This document shows, one piece after another, positions 16,426-25,542 of a DNA stretch of 64,000 bases. Each line of letters opens with the position of its first letter. Position 1 is the stretch's first letter. The position numbers and the translations under genes were made by a program. The DNA is from Labrys sp. WJW (lineage in GTDB: Bacteria > Pseudomonadota > Alphaproteobacteria > Rhizobiales > Labraceae): NCBI RefSeq assembly GCF_001676615.1, contig NZ_LYXZ01000022.1:124001-188000 (forward strand), in the 5' to 3' direction. The notes beneath the pieces were generated by a model. It was given only the letters and a program-made list of their open reading frames with translations. It was not told where the DNA came from and did not search any database.

Positions 16426-17391
16426 ATGAGCCACACCATCCATCACCTGCGAAAACTGCGCCTGCAGCGTAGCGAACTCGCGGTACCGGGCTCCAATCCG
16501 GACATGATCCGCAAGGCCGCCGACGGCGAGGCCGACTACATCTTCCTTGATATCGAGGATGCGGTTGCCCCGCCGGACAAGGAGCGGGCGCGCAAGAACA
16601 TCATCGAGGCCCTCAACGAGATCGACTGGCGCGCGCGTGGCAAGACTATCTCCGTGCGCATCAATGGCCTCGATACGCATTACATGTATCGCGACGTCGT
16701 CGACGTGATGGAGCAGGCGGGTGACCGGCTCGACACCATCCTGGTGCCCAAGGTCGGCGTGCCGGCCGATCTCTACATGGTCGAGGCCATGGTCAACCAG
16801 ATCGAGACCGCCAAGGGGTTCAAGACCCGCGTCGGGTTGGAAGGCCTGATCGAGACGGCGCTCGGCATGGCCAATGTCGAGGCGATCGCTGCCTATGGCG
16901 GCCGGCTCGAGGCGCTGCATTTCGGCGTTGCCGACTATGCGGCGAGCTGCAAGGCGCGCACCGTCTCGATCGGTGGCCTCAATCCCGATTATCCCGGCGA
17001 CCAGTGGCATGCTGCCCTGTCGCGCATGACGGTGGCCTGCCGTGCCTATGGCCTGCGCGCCATCGACGGCCCGTTCGGCGACTTCTCCGATCCCGAGGCC
17101 TATATCGCCGCGGCCAGGCGCGCCGCCGCCCTCGGCATCGAAGGCAAATGGGCGATCCACCCTACGCAGATCGCGCTTGCCAATGAGGTGTTCTCGCCGC
17201 CCGAAAAGGAAGTGAACCGTGCCCGCCGCATCATCGAGATGCTCCGGGAAGCCGAGGAGCAGGGCAAGGGTGCCGCCGCCCTCGACGGTAAGATGATCGA
17301 TGCCGCGTCCGAACGCATGGCCCGCAACGTCCTGGTCATGCACGAAGCCATCCAACAGTCCACCCAGCCGCGCGCCGGCCTGCCCAACTGA
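16426..17391 (+). CDS. mclA: Malyl-CoA lyase (HpcH/HpaI/CitE superfamily)
   Basis: 321 residues. It cleaves malyl-CoA to acetyl-CoA and glyoxylate. The family pattern is clear: RSELAVPGSNPDMIRKA, DYIFLDIEDAVAPPDKERAR (Mg-binding acidic residues), VGLEGLIETALGM, and LHFGVADYAASCKART, with WAIHPTQIALANEVFSP near the C-terminus. The ATG at 16426 has a near-perfect GGAGGGAGGA just upstream; the frame is open further back but that part overlaps sgaA. Its place between sgaA and mtkAB fixes the substrate as malyl-CoA rather than citramalyl- or citryl-CoA. Confidence 0.92.
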   Translation: MSHTIHHLRKLRLQRSELAVPGSNPDMIRKAADGEADYIFLDIEDAVAPPDKERARKNIIEALNEIDWRARGKTISVRINGLDTHYMYRDVVDVMEQAGDRLDTILVPKVGVPADLYMVEAMVNQIETAKGFKTRVGLEGLIETALGMANVEAIAAYGGRLEALHFGVADYAASCKARTVSIGGLNPDYPGDQWHAALSRMTVACRAYGLRAIDGPFGDFSDPEAYIAAARRAAALGIEGKWAIHPTQIALANEVFSPPEKEVNRARRIIEMLREAEEQGKGAAALDGKMIDAASERMARNVLVMHEAIQQSTQPRAGLPN

Positions 17392-17403
17392 CGAGGTACC
17401 CTT

Positions 17404-18588
17404 ATGGACATCCATGAATACCAGGCCAAGGAACTGCTCTCGCGCTATTCGGTGCAGATTCCGCGCGGTGGACTTGCCTACAGCCCCGAGCAGGCGACCT
17501 ATCGCGCCAGCGAGATCGGCGGCGACAAATGGGTGGTCAAGGCCCAGATTCATTCCGGCGCCCGCGGCAAGGCCGGCGGCATCCGCATCTGCAAGTCCGA
17601 CGGCGAAGTATCGGATGCCGCGGAGGCCATGCTCGGACGCAAGCTTGTCACGCACCAGACCGGCCCGAAGGGCAAGCTCGTCTCGCGCCTCTATGTCGAG
17701 GAAACCGTCGACATCCGCCAGGAGCTCTATCTCGGCATCGTGCTCGATCGCAAATCCGAGCGCGTGATGATCGTGGCCTCGGCTTCCGGCGGCATGGAGA
17801 TCGAGGAAATCGCCGAGAAGCAGCCTGACTCCATCATCCGCGCCATCGTCGATCCCGGTGCAGGCATGCAGCAGTTCCAGGCCCGCGAGATCGCCTTCGG
17901 CCTCGGGCTGGAGAACAACATGATCGGCAAGGCGGTCGACACTCTCTTGGGCTGCTACCGCGTCTTCCGCGACTACGACGCCTCGATGCTGGAGATCAAC
18001 CCGCTCGTCGTCACCCGCGACGGTAACCTGATCGCCCTCGATGCCAAGATGTCCTTCGACGAGAATGCGCTGTTCCGCCGTGCCGAGATTTCGGAGCTGC
18101 GCGACAAGTCGCAGGAAGATCCGCGCGAGACCTTTGCCTCCGATCGCGGCCTGTCCTATGTCGGGCTCGATGGCAATATCGGCTGCATCATCAACGGTGC
18201 AGGCCTGGCCATGGCCACCATGGACATGATCAAGATCGCGGGTGGCGAGCCGGCAAACTTCCTCGACATCGGTGGCGGTGCTTCGCCCGAGCGGGTCGCC
18301 AAGGCGTTCCGTGCCGTGCTGGCCGACAAGAATGTCGAGACCATCCTGGTCAACATCTTCGCCGGCATCAATCGCTGCGACTGGGTGGCCGAGGGCGTGG
18401 TCAAGGCGATGCGCGAGGTCGGCGTGAACGTGCCCCTGGTGGTACGCCTGGCCGGCACCAATGTCGAAGAGGGACGGCGCATCCTCGCCGAGTCCGGTGA
18501 GAAGGTGATCGTGGCCGAGACCCTGGCGGAAGCGGCCGAAAAATCGGTCGAGGCGATGCAGGCTTTTGCCAAAACCAAGAAGCATTGA
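17404..18588 (+). CDS. mtkA: Malate-CoA ligase, beta subunit
   Basis: 394 residues, ATP-grasp succinyl-CoA-synthetase beta family. With mtkB it converts malate, CoA and ATP to malyl-CoA. Motifs: [36 protein letters not shown] (nucleotide binding), [20 protein letters not shown], and [16 protein letters not shown], with [18 protein letters not shown]. It starts 12 bases after mclA and is followed 12 bases later by mtkB. By sequence alone it could be sucC; the neighbours (malyl-CoA lyase, serine-glyoxylate aminotransferase) argue for malate. Confidence 0.9.
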   Translation: MDIHEYQAKELLSRYSVQIPRGGLAYSPEQATYRASEIGGDKWVVKAQIHSGARGKAGGIRICKSDGEVSDAAEAMLGRKLVTHQTGPKGKLVSRLYVEETVDIRQELYLGIVLDRKSERVMIVASASGGMEIEEIAEKQPDSIIRAIVDPGAGMQQFQAREIAFGLGLENNMIGKAVDTLLGCYRVFRDYDASMLEINPLVVTRDGNLIALDAKMSFDENALFRRAEISELRDKSQEDPRETFASDRGLSYVGLDGNIGCIINGAGLAMATMDMIKIAGGEPANFLDIGGGASPERVAKAFRAVLADKNVETILVNIFAGINRCDWVAEGVVKAMREVGVNVPLVVRLAGTNVEEGRRILAESGEKVIVAETLAEAAEKSVEAMQAFAKTKKH

Positions 18589-18600
18589 GGGGGAAACGAA

Positions 18601-19497
18601 ATGGCAGTTCTGTTGAACCGCAAGACGCGCGTCATCGTCCAGGGCCTGACCGGCAAGATCGGTTCCTTCCACGCCCAGGACATGAAGCGCTATGGCACCA
18701 ATGTCGTCGGCGGCGTTACCCCCGGCAAGGGGGGCCAGGAGCATCACGGCATTCCGGTCTTCAACACGGTCAAGGGCGCCGTGCGCGAGACGGGTGCCGA
18801 GGCTTCGATCGTGTTCGTGCCGCCGCCCTTCGCGGCCGATTCCATCATGGAAGCCGCCGATGCCGGCTTGAAGTTCTGCGTCTGCATCACCGACGGCATT
18901 CCCTCCCAGGACATGATGCGGGTGAAGCGCTATATGCGCCGCTTCCGCTACGAGGACCGCATGCGCCTGATCGGCCCCAACTGCGCCGGCGTCATCACGC
19001 CCGGCCAGGCGCTGATGGGCATCATGCCCGGCAATATCTATCTGCCGGGCCGGGTCGGCATCGTCGGCCGCTCGGGTACGCTCGGCTATGAGGCGGCCTC
19101 GCAGATGAAGGCACTGGGCATCGGTGTTTCCACCAGCGTCGGCATCGGCGGCGACCCGATCAACGGCTCGTCCTTCAAGGACATCCTGAAGCTCTTCGAG
19201 GAAGATCCGGACACCGACGCCGTGGTGATGATCGGCGAGATCGGCGGGCCGCAGGAAGCGGAAGCCGCCGAATGGGCCAAGCATCACATGCGCAAGCCGC
19301 TGATCGCCTATATCGCCGGCCTGTCCGCACCCAAGGGCAAGCGCATGGGCCATGCCGGGGCCATCATCTCCGCCTTCGGCGAGTCGGCCCAGGAAAAGGT
19401 CGAAATCCTGCGCGATGCCGGTGTCGCGATCGTGCCGACGCCGGCCGAATTCGGGCCGACCGTGGCAGGCGTGCTGGAAAGCAGGAAGGCGGCCTGA
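18601..19497 (+). CDS. mtkB: Malate-CoA ligase, alpha subunit
   Basis: 298 residues, SucD-like. An N-terminal CoA-binding Rossmann domain ([18 protein letters not shown]) is followed by [20 protein letters not shown] and the active-site histidine in [13 protein letters not shown] (His ~251), which is phosphorylated during catalysis. A typical GGGGGAAACGAA ribosome site precedes the ATG. Last gene of the tight sgaA-mclA-mtkA-mtkB unit; an interspersed palindromic repeat follows before hprA. Confidence 0.9.
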   Translation: MAVLLNRKTRVIVQGLTGKIGSFHAQDMKRYGTNVVGGVTPGKGGQEHHGIPVFNTVKGAVRETGAEASIVFVPPPFAADSIMEAADAGLKFCVCITDGIPSQDMMRVKRYMRRFRYEDRMRLIGPNCAGVITPGQALMGIMPGNIYLPGRVGIVGRSGTLGYEAASQMKALGIGVSTSVGIGGDPINGSSFKDILKLFEEDPDTDAVVMIGEIGGPQEAEAAEWAKHHMRKPLIAYIAGLSAPKGKRMGHAGAIISAFGESAQEKVEILRDAGVAIVPTPAEFGPTVAGVLESRKAA

Positions 19498-19527
19498 TCG
19501 GCAAGGTCACGCCGTCCCTCCACCCCT

Positions 19528-19701
19528 CCGCACTTGCAAAGCAAAGTGCGGGCCTCTCCCCGTAAGAGCGGTGTGGGAGGACTTCCACCGGGCATTTCAT
19601 GCCGAAATGCCCGGCATCCCGCTCGACGGCTGGGCGAGATCAAAGGCGAGAGGGTCGATTACCACGTCTGTGTCTCCTCGCCTCGTTCTCACGGGGAGAG
19701 G
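19528..19701. repeat. Interspersed palindromic intergenic element
   Basis: Three nested or adjacent inverted repeats: CCGCACTT (19528-19535)/AAGTGCGG (19544-19551); CCGGGCATTTC (19588-19598)/GAAATGCCCGG (19604-19614); and CCTCTCCCCGT (19553-19563) with ACGGGGAGAGG (19691-19701). The CCTCTCCCCGT module resembles repeats scattered through many Hyphomicrobiales genomes. It separates mtkB from hprA and may end or attenuate the operon transcript. No transposase is present. Confidence 0.7.
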
Positions 19702-19752
19702 TAAGGTGAGGGGCGCGCGGCCCTGCTGTCCCGCCGATCGCAAGGAGTGATC

Positions 19753-20721
19753 ATGAAACCTCGGATTCTCGTGACGCGGCGCTGGCCTGAAGCGGTCGAA
19801 CGCATCCTTGCCGACAGGTTCGACACGACATTCAATCAGGACGACACGCCGCTGACCGCATCGCAGCTGAGCGATGCGTTCAGGCAGTTCGATGCAGTCT
19901 TGCCAACGGTCAGCGACAAGCTGCCGGCCTCGGTCTTTCCCGAGGCGGATGTGCGGACCAAGCTCCTCGCCAATTTCGGCGTCGGCTTCAGCCATATCGA
20001 CATTGACGCGGCGCGTGCCCGCGGCATGACGGTGACCAATACACCGGGCGTCCTCACCGACTGTACCGCCGATATCGCCCTCAGCCTGCTCCTTGCCGTG
20101 GCGCGACGGGCAGGGGAGGGGGAGCGCCAATTGCGGGCCGGAGAGTGGGCGGGCTGGTGCCCCACCCACATGATCGGCGCCAAGGTAAGCGGCAAGACCA
20201 TCGGCATCATTGGCATGGGGCGGATCGGCAAGGCAACGGCCAGGCGGGCCCATTTCGGCTTCGACATGAAGGTCGTGTTCTACAACCGCTCGAAGGTCGA
20301 CGACGAGACGACCCGCGCCATGGGCGCGCGACAGCTGGCAAGCGTGGAGGAGGTGCTGGCCGAGGCGGATTTCGTCTCCCTGCATTGCCCGGGTGGCGCA
20401 GAGAATCGGCATCTCATCAATGCCGCGAGGTTGCGGGCGATGAAGCCGGGTGCCTTCCTGATCAACACCGCCCGCGGCGACGTTGTCGACCAGCAGGCTC
20501 TGGTCGAGGCGCTTGAAAGCGGAACGATCGCAGGCGCGGGGCTCGACGTCTATGACGGCGAACCGGCGGTGCCTGCGGCGCTCCTGCGCCTGGAGAATGT
20601 GGTCCTGTTGCCGCATCTCGGCAGTGCCACGGAAGAAACCCGCGTGGCGATGGGCATGCGGGCGGTCGACAACCTCACCGCCTTCTTCGAGGGACGGTCC
20701 GTGCCCGACAAGGTTGCGTGA
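19753..20721 (+). CDS. hprA: Hydroxypyruvate reductase (D-2-hydroxyacid dehydrogenase family)
   Basis: About 322 residues. It reduces hydroxypyruvate (or glyoxylate) to glycerate with NAD(P)H. The nucleotide-binding Rossmann motif is TIGIIGMGRIGKATARRA. Catalytic residues are the Arg in NTARGDVVD, the Glu in the VYDGEPAVP region, and the His in LLPHLGSATEET. A GTG at 19747 is in frame, but the ATG at 19753 sits 5 bases after AAGGAG. It completes the cluster by using the hydroxypyruvate made by SgaA. An intrinsic terminator follows. Confidence 0.88.
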   Translation: MKPRILVTRRWPEAVERILADRFDTTFNQDDTPLTASQLSDAFRQFDAVLPTVSDKLPASVFPEADVRTKLLANFGVGFSHIDIDAARARGMTVTNTPGVLTDCTADIALSLLLAVARRAGEGERQLRAGEWAGWCPTHMIGAKVSGKTIGIIGMGRIGKATARRAHFGFDMKVVFYNRSKVDDETTRAMGARQLASVEEVLAEADFVSLHCPGGAENRHLINAARLRAMKPGAFLINTARGDVVDQQALVEALESGTIAGAGLDVYDGEPAVPAALLRLENVVLLPHLGSATEETRVAMGMRAVDNLTAFFEGRSVPDKVA

Positions 20722-20785
20722 CGTATCGGGCGATCTGCCGGAATCGGCAGGAGCGATGCGGCTATAGCGGCTTGTAGCGATGTTA

Positions 20786-20813
20786 ATCCCGGTCCCCGTG
20801 GGCCGGGATTTTT
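20786..20813 (+). terminator. Rho-independent terminator after hprA
   Basis: ATCCCGG (20786-20792) and CCGGGAT (20803-20809), then a T-run. It is 65 bases past the hprA stop and ends the serine-cycle region. Confidence 0.85.
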
Positions 20814-20870
20814 CGTGGGCTTCCTGTGTAGGCTGAGACGTTGGCCCTGCCGTCAAACGGCCTCAGTTCA

Positions 20871-21470
20871 TCAACCGTGCAGCTTGATCGCGGTTTCCGC
20901 GATCGCGCGGCCCTGATAGGCTGCGCCCGCCAGTTCGTTCTCGCTCGGCTGGCGGCTGCCGTCGCCACCGGTGATGGTGGTGGCGCCGTAGGGAGCGCCG
21001 CCGGTGACCTCGTCGAGCCTCATCTGCCCGGCAAAGCCATAGTTGAGACCGACGATCGTCATGCCGAAATGCAGGAGATTGGTGATGATCGAGAACAGGG
21101 TGGTCTCCTGGCCTCCATGCTGGGTCGCACTCGAGGTGAAGGCGCCACCAACCTTGCCGTTCAGCGCGCCCTTGGCCCAGAGGCCGCCCGCCTGGTCGAG
21201 GAAGTTCGCCATTTGCGAGGACATCCGGCCGAAGCGGGTGCCGGTGCCGACGACGATGGCATCATAATCGGCGAGCTCCTCGATCTTGGCGATCGGTGCG
21301 GCCTGATCAAGCTTGTAGTGCGATGCCTTGGCGACCGCCTCCGGCACCAGTTCAGGCACGCGCTTGACGTCGACGATAGCCCCAGCCTCACGTGCGCCCG
21401 CCGCAACTGCGTTGGCCATCGCCTCGATATGACCATAGGCGGAGTAATAGAGTACGAGAACCTTTGCCAT
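20871..21470 (-). CDS. wrbA: NAD(P)H:quinone oxidoreductase WrbA
   Basis: 199 residues, the usual WrbA length. A flavodoxin-like fold binds FMN and reduces quinones by two electrons, protecting against redox stress. Motifs: [20 protein letters not shown] at the N-terminus, [19 protein letters not shown], the [14 protein letters not shown] loop, and a C-terminal [27 protein letters not shown] site is 6 bases before the ATG. Convergent with hprA. Confidence 0.95.
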   Translation of the reverse strand: MAKVLVLYYSAYGHIEAMANAVAAGAREAGAIVDVKRVPELVPEAVAKASHYKLDQAAPIAKIEELADYDAIVVGTGTRFGRMSSQMANFLDQAGGLWAKGALNGKVGGAFTSSATQHGGQETTLFSIITNLLHFGMTIVGLNYGFAGQMRLDEVTGGAPYGATTITGGDGSRQPSENELAGAAYQGRAIAETAIKLHG

Positions 21471-21568
21471 CGATATCTCCTCTCGATCCAGCGACCTGAC
21501 TTGTCTGGGCTATTTGCGGTTCGGTTGGGCAGCCGCGCGATTTCCCTGATGAAGGTTCGTTCCCTGCC

Positions 21569-21800
21569 TCAAGGAAGATAGGCAAAGATACCGGAAGGAG
21601 AGCTGTCGAACAGCAAAATCGTGCCTGAGGCGACGACGACCGGGGCAAAAGAGGCAGCATCGGGCAGACCGCGTGCTGTCAAGCCCGGGACGAACTTGGC
21701 CTCGCTGCCTTGCGGTTTCAGGATTCGCCGGACGACGAAGACCGCCAGCCGATCACCGATCAGCCGAACGGGTTCTGCTGCGCCGGCAAGGGATGCCCGT
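21569..21800 (-). pseudogene. Possible C-terminal coding remnant after nat
   Basis: A frame with no ATG runs from inside the end of nat to a TGA at 21569. It reads as a plausible protein tail (PVRLIGDRLAVFVVRRILKP, later PVVVASGTILLFDSSPSGIF) with G/C-biased third positions. It may be the remnant of a gene truncated when nat was placed here, or chance. No family recognised. The rest of the 330-base wrbA-nat gap shows nothing else. Confidence 0.3.
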
Positions 21801-22646
21801 TCAGCTGGCTTTCTCGTGGCTGACCGCCTGGATTCTTTCCCAGACTTGTCCGGACCGGGGAATGTCGAGGTCGAAGATCGTATGGAACATCTCAGCGAGA
21901 TGGTCCGCGCTCGTGATGCGCTGTTCGCTGACGCTGGCTGCCGTCACACTGCTCAGGCAGTCGTTCTTCAGGGCGACATAGCCATCCTCGGTATGCCGCA
22001 GGATCGCCAGCGCGTTTGTGAACGGCGAGCCGGGATCCTGCGTCAGCCAGCCCAGCGTGGCTGCTATGGCGGCCTCGTCGCTGTGATCGGGCCGGAAATC
22101 GAAGCTGTGTGCGAGGCCATTGGCATGGTTGCTGAAACGCAGCCAGCCATCGTCCGTCGACACGATCGAAAAATCGAAGCCGCGCTGGCGGATCGGCCCG
22201 GCGGTAAGCGGTACGGGTTCGATGATGCCGTCCGCCAGGCCGACCTCGGCAAGGTATGGTCGGTCGAGATCGACACGCAGTGTGAGATGGTTGCCGATGG
22301 CGACATCGCCCAATATTGCGCGGTTGACGCCGCCGCACAGGCGGGTGACGCGGAAACCGAGTGCGGCCAGTGCCGCGCCGAACAGACCGTTCATTTCGTA
22401 GCACCAGCCGCCGCGCCTGCCCTCCACCATCTTGGCGAAGGCGGCGGCCGGCGCGATCGAGGACGGCCATCCCATGAAAGCATCCAGCGCCTCCCAGGTG
22501 AAGGCCGTGAGATGGGCGCGGTGAAGTCTCGTCAAGCCGTTGGCATCGAGGGAAACCGGCCGGGTCACCCCGATTCTGATGAGATAGGCATCCAGCTGGG
22601 CTGACGTCAGGGCCATTCCATTGTCGCTGGCAGGGACGTGTTTCAT
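21801..22646 (-). CDS. nat: Arylamine N-acetyltransferase
   Basis: 281 residues. NAT transfers acetyl from acetyl-CoA to arylamines and hydrazines. The catalytic Cys is in RRGGWCYEMNGLFG (Cys ~82) and the His in GNHLTLRVDL (His ~120). The third triad position, normally the Asp of a D-V-G motif about 15 residues later, reads AEVGLADG, with Glu ~134. Cys-His-Glu triads are rare but known. AAAGGA precedes the ATG by 7 bases. Surrounded by WrbA, cytochrome c and a glycosyltransferase, consistent with a xenobiotic-handling region. Confidence 0.92.
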   Translation of the reverse strand: MKHVPASDNGMALTSAQLDAYLIRIGVTRPVSLDANGLTRLHRAHLTAFTWEALDAFMGWPSSIAPAAAFAKMVEGRRGGWCYEMNGLFGAALAALGFRVTRLCGGVNRAILGDVAIGNHLTLRVDLDRPYLAEVGLADGIIEPVPLTAGPIRQRGFDFSIVSTDDGWLRFSNHANGLAHSFDFRPDHSDEAAIAATLGWLTQDPGSPFTNALAILRHTEDGYVALKNDCLSSVTAASVSEQRITSADHLAEMFHTIFDLDIPRSGQVWERIQAVSHEKAS

Positions 22647-22752
22647 CCTTCGGTTCCTTTCGATGGACCGTTTTCGAGGTTTGCGAGATCGTGTTTCAGG
22701 GGCCCCGTTGCGGGATCGCCGCGTCGTCAGGCGTCATCAGGGCCGGCCTGTC

Positions 22753-23397
22753 TCATTTGGCCGGCGGCTTCGGCAATGAAGAATAGGTCTCCGCGGGCAT
22801 GACGGCGAACACGAAGGTGCTGGGCTTCTCGGAGGGACCAAAGGGGCCTGCGACCTTGTTGGAGACCGGCTTGATGCTCTTCAAATAGGCCGCAATCGCT
22901 TCGGCATCCGCGCTGCTGAGGTGTGAGAAGGCTTCAAAGGGCATGACCGGCGCAAGCCCGCGCCCGTCGGGACGCTTGCCGGTCGTGATCGCAGTCACGA
23001 TCTGCTGAATGCTCCAATTGCCGATACCCGTCTCCTTGTCGGGTGTCAGGTTTGGGCCGGCAAAAACGCCGAGGCCCGGTATGGCAAAGCCGACGTCCGA
23101 ACCACCGAGATAGCGGCCTCTATCCGGATGGCCGAGGAAAGTTCCGGGCGTGTGACAATCCGAGCAGCCTGCGACGGTCACCAGATATTTGCCCCGCTCG
23201 ATGGATGACTGCGCCTGCGCCTCAATGGAGAATGCGCCGAATGCGATGGCAAGTGCGAACAGGAGCATAAGAACGGGGAAGACCGGGACGACATTCCTGG
23301 GCCGGAAGGAGGCGGCGGGAAGCCCTTCGGCGCCGAGTGCCTTTCCGGTCGCGATGGAGAGGAGGACGGTGGCGAAGGTAGTCAGAAGGCGCTTCAT
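22753..23397 (-). CDS. c-type cytochrome, exported
   Basis: About 214 residues from the ATG at 23397. One heme-binding site, CSDCH (Cys ~78, Cys ~81, His ~82), with a likely distal Met in APVMPFEAFSHL. Domain layout matches small diheme-like/monoheme gene families that donate electrons to periplasmic dehydrogenases. The N-terminus contains two export-like segments: residues 1-22 (LLTTFATVLLSIATG) and ~40-62 (VLMLLFALAIAFGAFSIEAQ). The second looks like a complete signal peptide beginning at an internal ATG (23268), so either an N-terminal extension was gained or the real start is internal. No partner enzyme is adjacent. Confidence 0.82.
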   Translation of the reverse strand: MKRLLTTFATVLLSIATGKALGAEGLPAASFRPRNVVPVFPVLMLLFALAIAFGAFSIEAQAQSSIERGKYLVTVAGCSDCHTPGTFLGHPDRGRYLGGSDVGFAIPGLGVFAGPNLTPDKETGIGNWSIQQIVTAITTGKRPDGRGLAPVMPFEAFSHLSSADAEAIAAYLKSIKPVSNKVAGPFGPSEKPSTFVFAVMPAETYSSLPKPPAK

Positions 23398-23558
23398 GGC
23401 TTGAGCTCCGTTCGAAAGGGTGGGCCGGATACCTTGCCTATGGGCGAGTTGGCACAAGGCTCCGCCGTTCGCCGGTGCGGAGGGCAACGGCGTTCGGTAG
23501 TGCAGGAAGGAGCGACCGGGCAGTGGCCGGCGCTTCCGCTGCGATCAGCGGCCGCTGG

Positions 23559-24878
23559 TCACGCGGCGGACAGGGTTCTTCGGGAAGGGCTCAGTGCGAA
23601 ATCCTCGATTTCGGCGACGAGCCGCGCAGGCCCCGGGCCTTCCCGGGCGATGGCACGCCCGAGTGCCGAAGCCCGCTCGGCGAAACTCGGCTCGGAGAGG
23701 ACACGCCGTACGGCCTCAGCGAGCCTTTGCGGGGATATTGAAGGATCCAGGTGCAAGCCAGCGCCGTGATAGTCCACACGCGCGGCATTGTCGTTCTGAT
23801 CGCGCCCCATCGGGAGGACGACGAGGGGGACGCCATGGTGCAGCGATCGCATGACCGTGCCGTGCCCGCCATGCGTGACGACGGCGCTGGCCTTGGTCAG
23901 GATGTCGTCATGCACGGCATTGGCAAGGATCGTGACATTCGCCGATGATTGCAGGCGAAGCCCCTCGAGTGCCTTGCCGAGGGTGACGACCACCTCGATC
24001 GGCTCGCCGGCCAAGCCGGATATCACCCGCTGGAGCACTTCGGCCTGCCCCTGGTTGGTGGTGCTGAATGAGACGAGCACGAGAGGCCGCACCTTGTGCG
24101 CAGGCTGCCTCGTCCAGCGTTCGCAGGCCCAACTCGGCAGCTCCAGAAGCGGCCCGACATAGCGCACATGGTCCGGCAGGCGCTCGGCGGGGAAATCGAA
24201 GGCGGCGCTACTGGCAAGCAGATAGCGGCCGGCGCTCAAGGGCTGTTCGCGGACATGGGCCAGCGGCGCGGCACCGAAATGTGCGCGGGCGGCATTGAGG
24301 CAAGGCAGGAAACCGTCCCAGGCTTGCTCGACCATGGCCGAAACGTCGGCGTCGCGAGCCCGGTCCGCCGCCGAAAGGGCAGGCTGAAAGCCTGGACCGA
24401 AGGGGGGGTGGCCGGGCAGGGGCCAGAGTGAGATGTTGCTTGCGAGCAGGGCCGTCGGAAGCTTCGCAATTTCGCCCGCGAGCATGCTGCCGAACAGCAG
24501 ATCCGAACCGAGAAGCATATCGGCCGGCTCCGTCGCCAGGACTTCGAGAATATCCTCTGCATAGGATCGCGCTGGCCCGACGAAGATCCGTTCGCACCCT
24601 CTTTGAAAGCCAGCCATGGCATTGGCGGTTTCCCAATCCCGTATGAAGCAGCTTTCGAAGGAGCGATCCGAACGGTTCGGCGCGCGCTTCCATGGCAAAA
24701 AGCGAACACCCGCCTCGAGCGCCTCCGCTCTCATCGTGTCATCGGCGATGAAGCGCACGTCGTGACCCCGGTCGGCGAGGGCACGTATGGCTGCGAGCGT
24801 CGGCGGCACGTTGCCGCCGCCTTCCCAGCCGACTGCCAGGATGCGCAGATGCGGCTCCGCATCCACCGTCTTTGTCAT
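23559..24878 (-). CDS. Glycosyltransferase, GT1/UGT-like (MGT family)
   Basis: 439 residues with the GT-B fold. The N-terminal half begins RILAVGWEGGGNVPPTLAAI (acceptor domain). The C-terminal nucleotide-sugar domain has LVLVSFSTTNQGQAEVLQRV, SAVVTHGGHGTVMRSLHHGV (with the conserved HGGHGT) and PLVVLPMGRDQNDNAARV. Such enzymes attach sugars to small hydrophobic molecules such as macrolides or flavonoids. It lies 55 bases after a TetR regulator on the same strand and is probably co-transcribed with and controlled by it. Confidence 0.88.
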   Translation of the reverse strand: MTKTVDAEPHLRILAVGWEGGGNVPPTLAAIRALADRGHDVRFIADDTMRAEALEAGVRFLPWKRAPNRSDRSFESCFIRDWETANAMAGFQRGCERIFVGPARSYAEDILEVLATEPADMLLGSDLLFGSMLAGEIAKLPTALLASNISLWPLPGHPPFGPGFQPALSAADRARDADVSAMVEQAWDGFLPCLNAARAHFGAAPLAHVREQPLSAGRYLLASSAAFDFPAERLPDHVRYVGPLLELPSWACERWTRQPAHKVRPLVLVSFSTTNQGQAEVLQRVISGLAGEPIEVVVTLGKALEGLRLQSSANVTILANAVHDDILTKASAVVTHGGHGTVMRSLHHGVPLVVLPMGRDQNDNAARVDYHGAGLHLDPSISPQRLAEAVRRVLSEPSFAERASALGRAIAREGPGPARLVAEIEDFALSPSRRTLSAA

Positions 24879-24933
24879 TGCCGTGGTCCTTTCTCGATGG
24901 AGACCGGATCAATTCACCTGAACGTATTTTGCT

Positions 24934-25521
24934 TCAGTCCTCGCGCAGCAGGCGCTCGATCGCTTGCGTCATGAGCCGATGTGTATTCGCCGCCGAATGT
25001 CCCTGCGCGCGGCGCAGCAGGTGCCAGATCCAGACATCGGTCTGGGCCAGCAACTGCGCCAGCCGATCCCCGCGCGCCTCGTCGTCGAGCTTGTCGAGCC
25101 AGGCCTTGAACATGTCCCCGATCCACTCGCGATGACCTTTGCGCCCTCGATCGAGGACGGCGGCGAACTCGGGAATGCGCGTTTCCTGCCCGAGTGTCCG
25201 CACGAGGATGTCGCCGGTGCGTTCATAGTCGTCCATCAGGAGCGTGACGATACCGGCCACGCTTTCTGCCGGCGCGCGCCACCGCTGGGCCCGGATCGAG
25301 ACATCCATCTGGGCCGCCATGGCACTGAGCACGCCGGTTTTGCTCCCGAAGCGCCGTATCACGGTCTGGCGGGTGGTGCCGGCCGCGACGGCGATGTCGT
25401 CGAGAGTGATCTCGTCGAACCAACGCTCCGCGAGGAGCGTGGTCAAGGCGTCGACGATCTGCTGCTCGGTATCCTGAACCGCGCTGGCGCGCGCCGATTG
25501 ACGATAGGCTCGCGGAGACAT
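24934..25521 (-). CDS. TetR-family repressor
   Basis: About 195 residues from the ATG at 25521. The helix-turn-helix at ~30-60 reads FDEITLDDIAVAAGTTRQTV, then IRRFGSKTGVLSAM. The frame is open to 25578, but that would place the palindromic operator inside the gene, so the internal ATG is chosen. First gene of a two-gene unit with the glycosyltransferase. The 15-base palindrome 22 bases upstream indicates autorepression. The inducer is unknown. Confidence 0.88.
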   Translation of the reverse strand: MSPRAYRQSARASAVQDTEQQIVDALTTLLAERWFDEITLDDIAVAAGTTRQTVIRRFGSKTGVLSAMAAQMDVSIRAQRWRAPAESVAGIVTLLMDDYERTGDILVRTLGQETRIPEFAAVLDRGRKGHREWIGDMFKAWLDKLDDEARGDRLAQLLAQTDVWIWHLLRRAQGHSAANTHRLMTQAIERLLRED

Positions 25522-25542
25522 GGCGTCGCTTCCTAATTTTAT

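Noticed and set aside
16303..19353. 1016-codon open frame antisense to mclA-mtkA-mtkB
   Set aside because: It mirrors the third-position GC bias of the serine-cycle genes on the other strand; its His/Asp/Gly-rich composition is not protein-like, and it crosses three real genes.
17404..19497. Annotation of mtkAB as succinyl-CoA synthetase (sucCD)
   Set aside because: Sequence motifs are shared, but the genes sit between malyl-CoA lyase and hydroxypyruvate reductase and not beside sucAB or mdh, so malate-CoA ligase is favoured.
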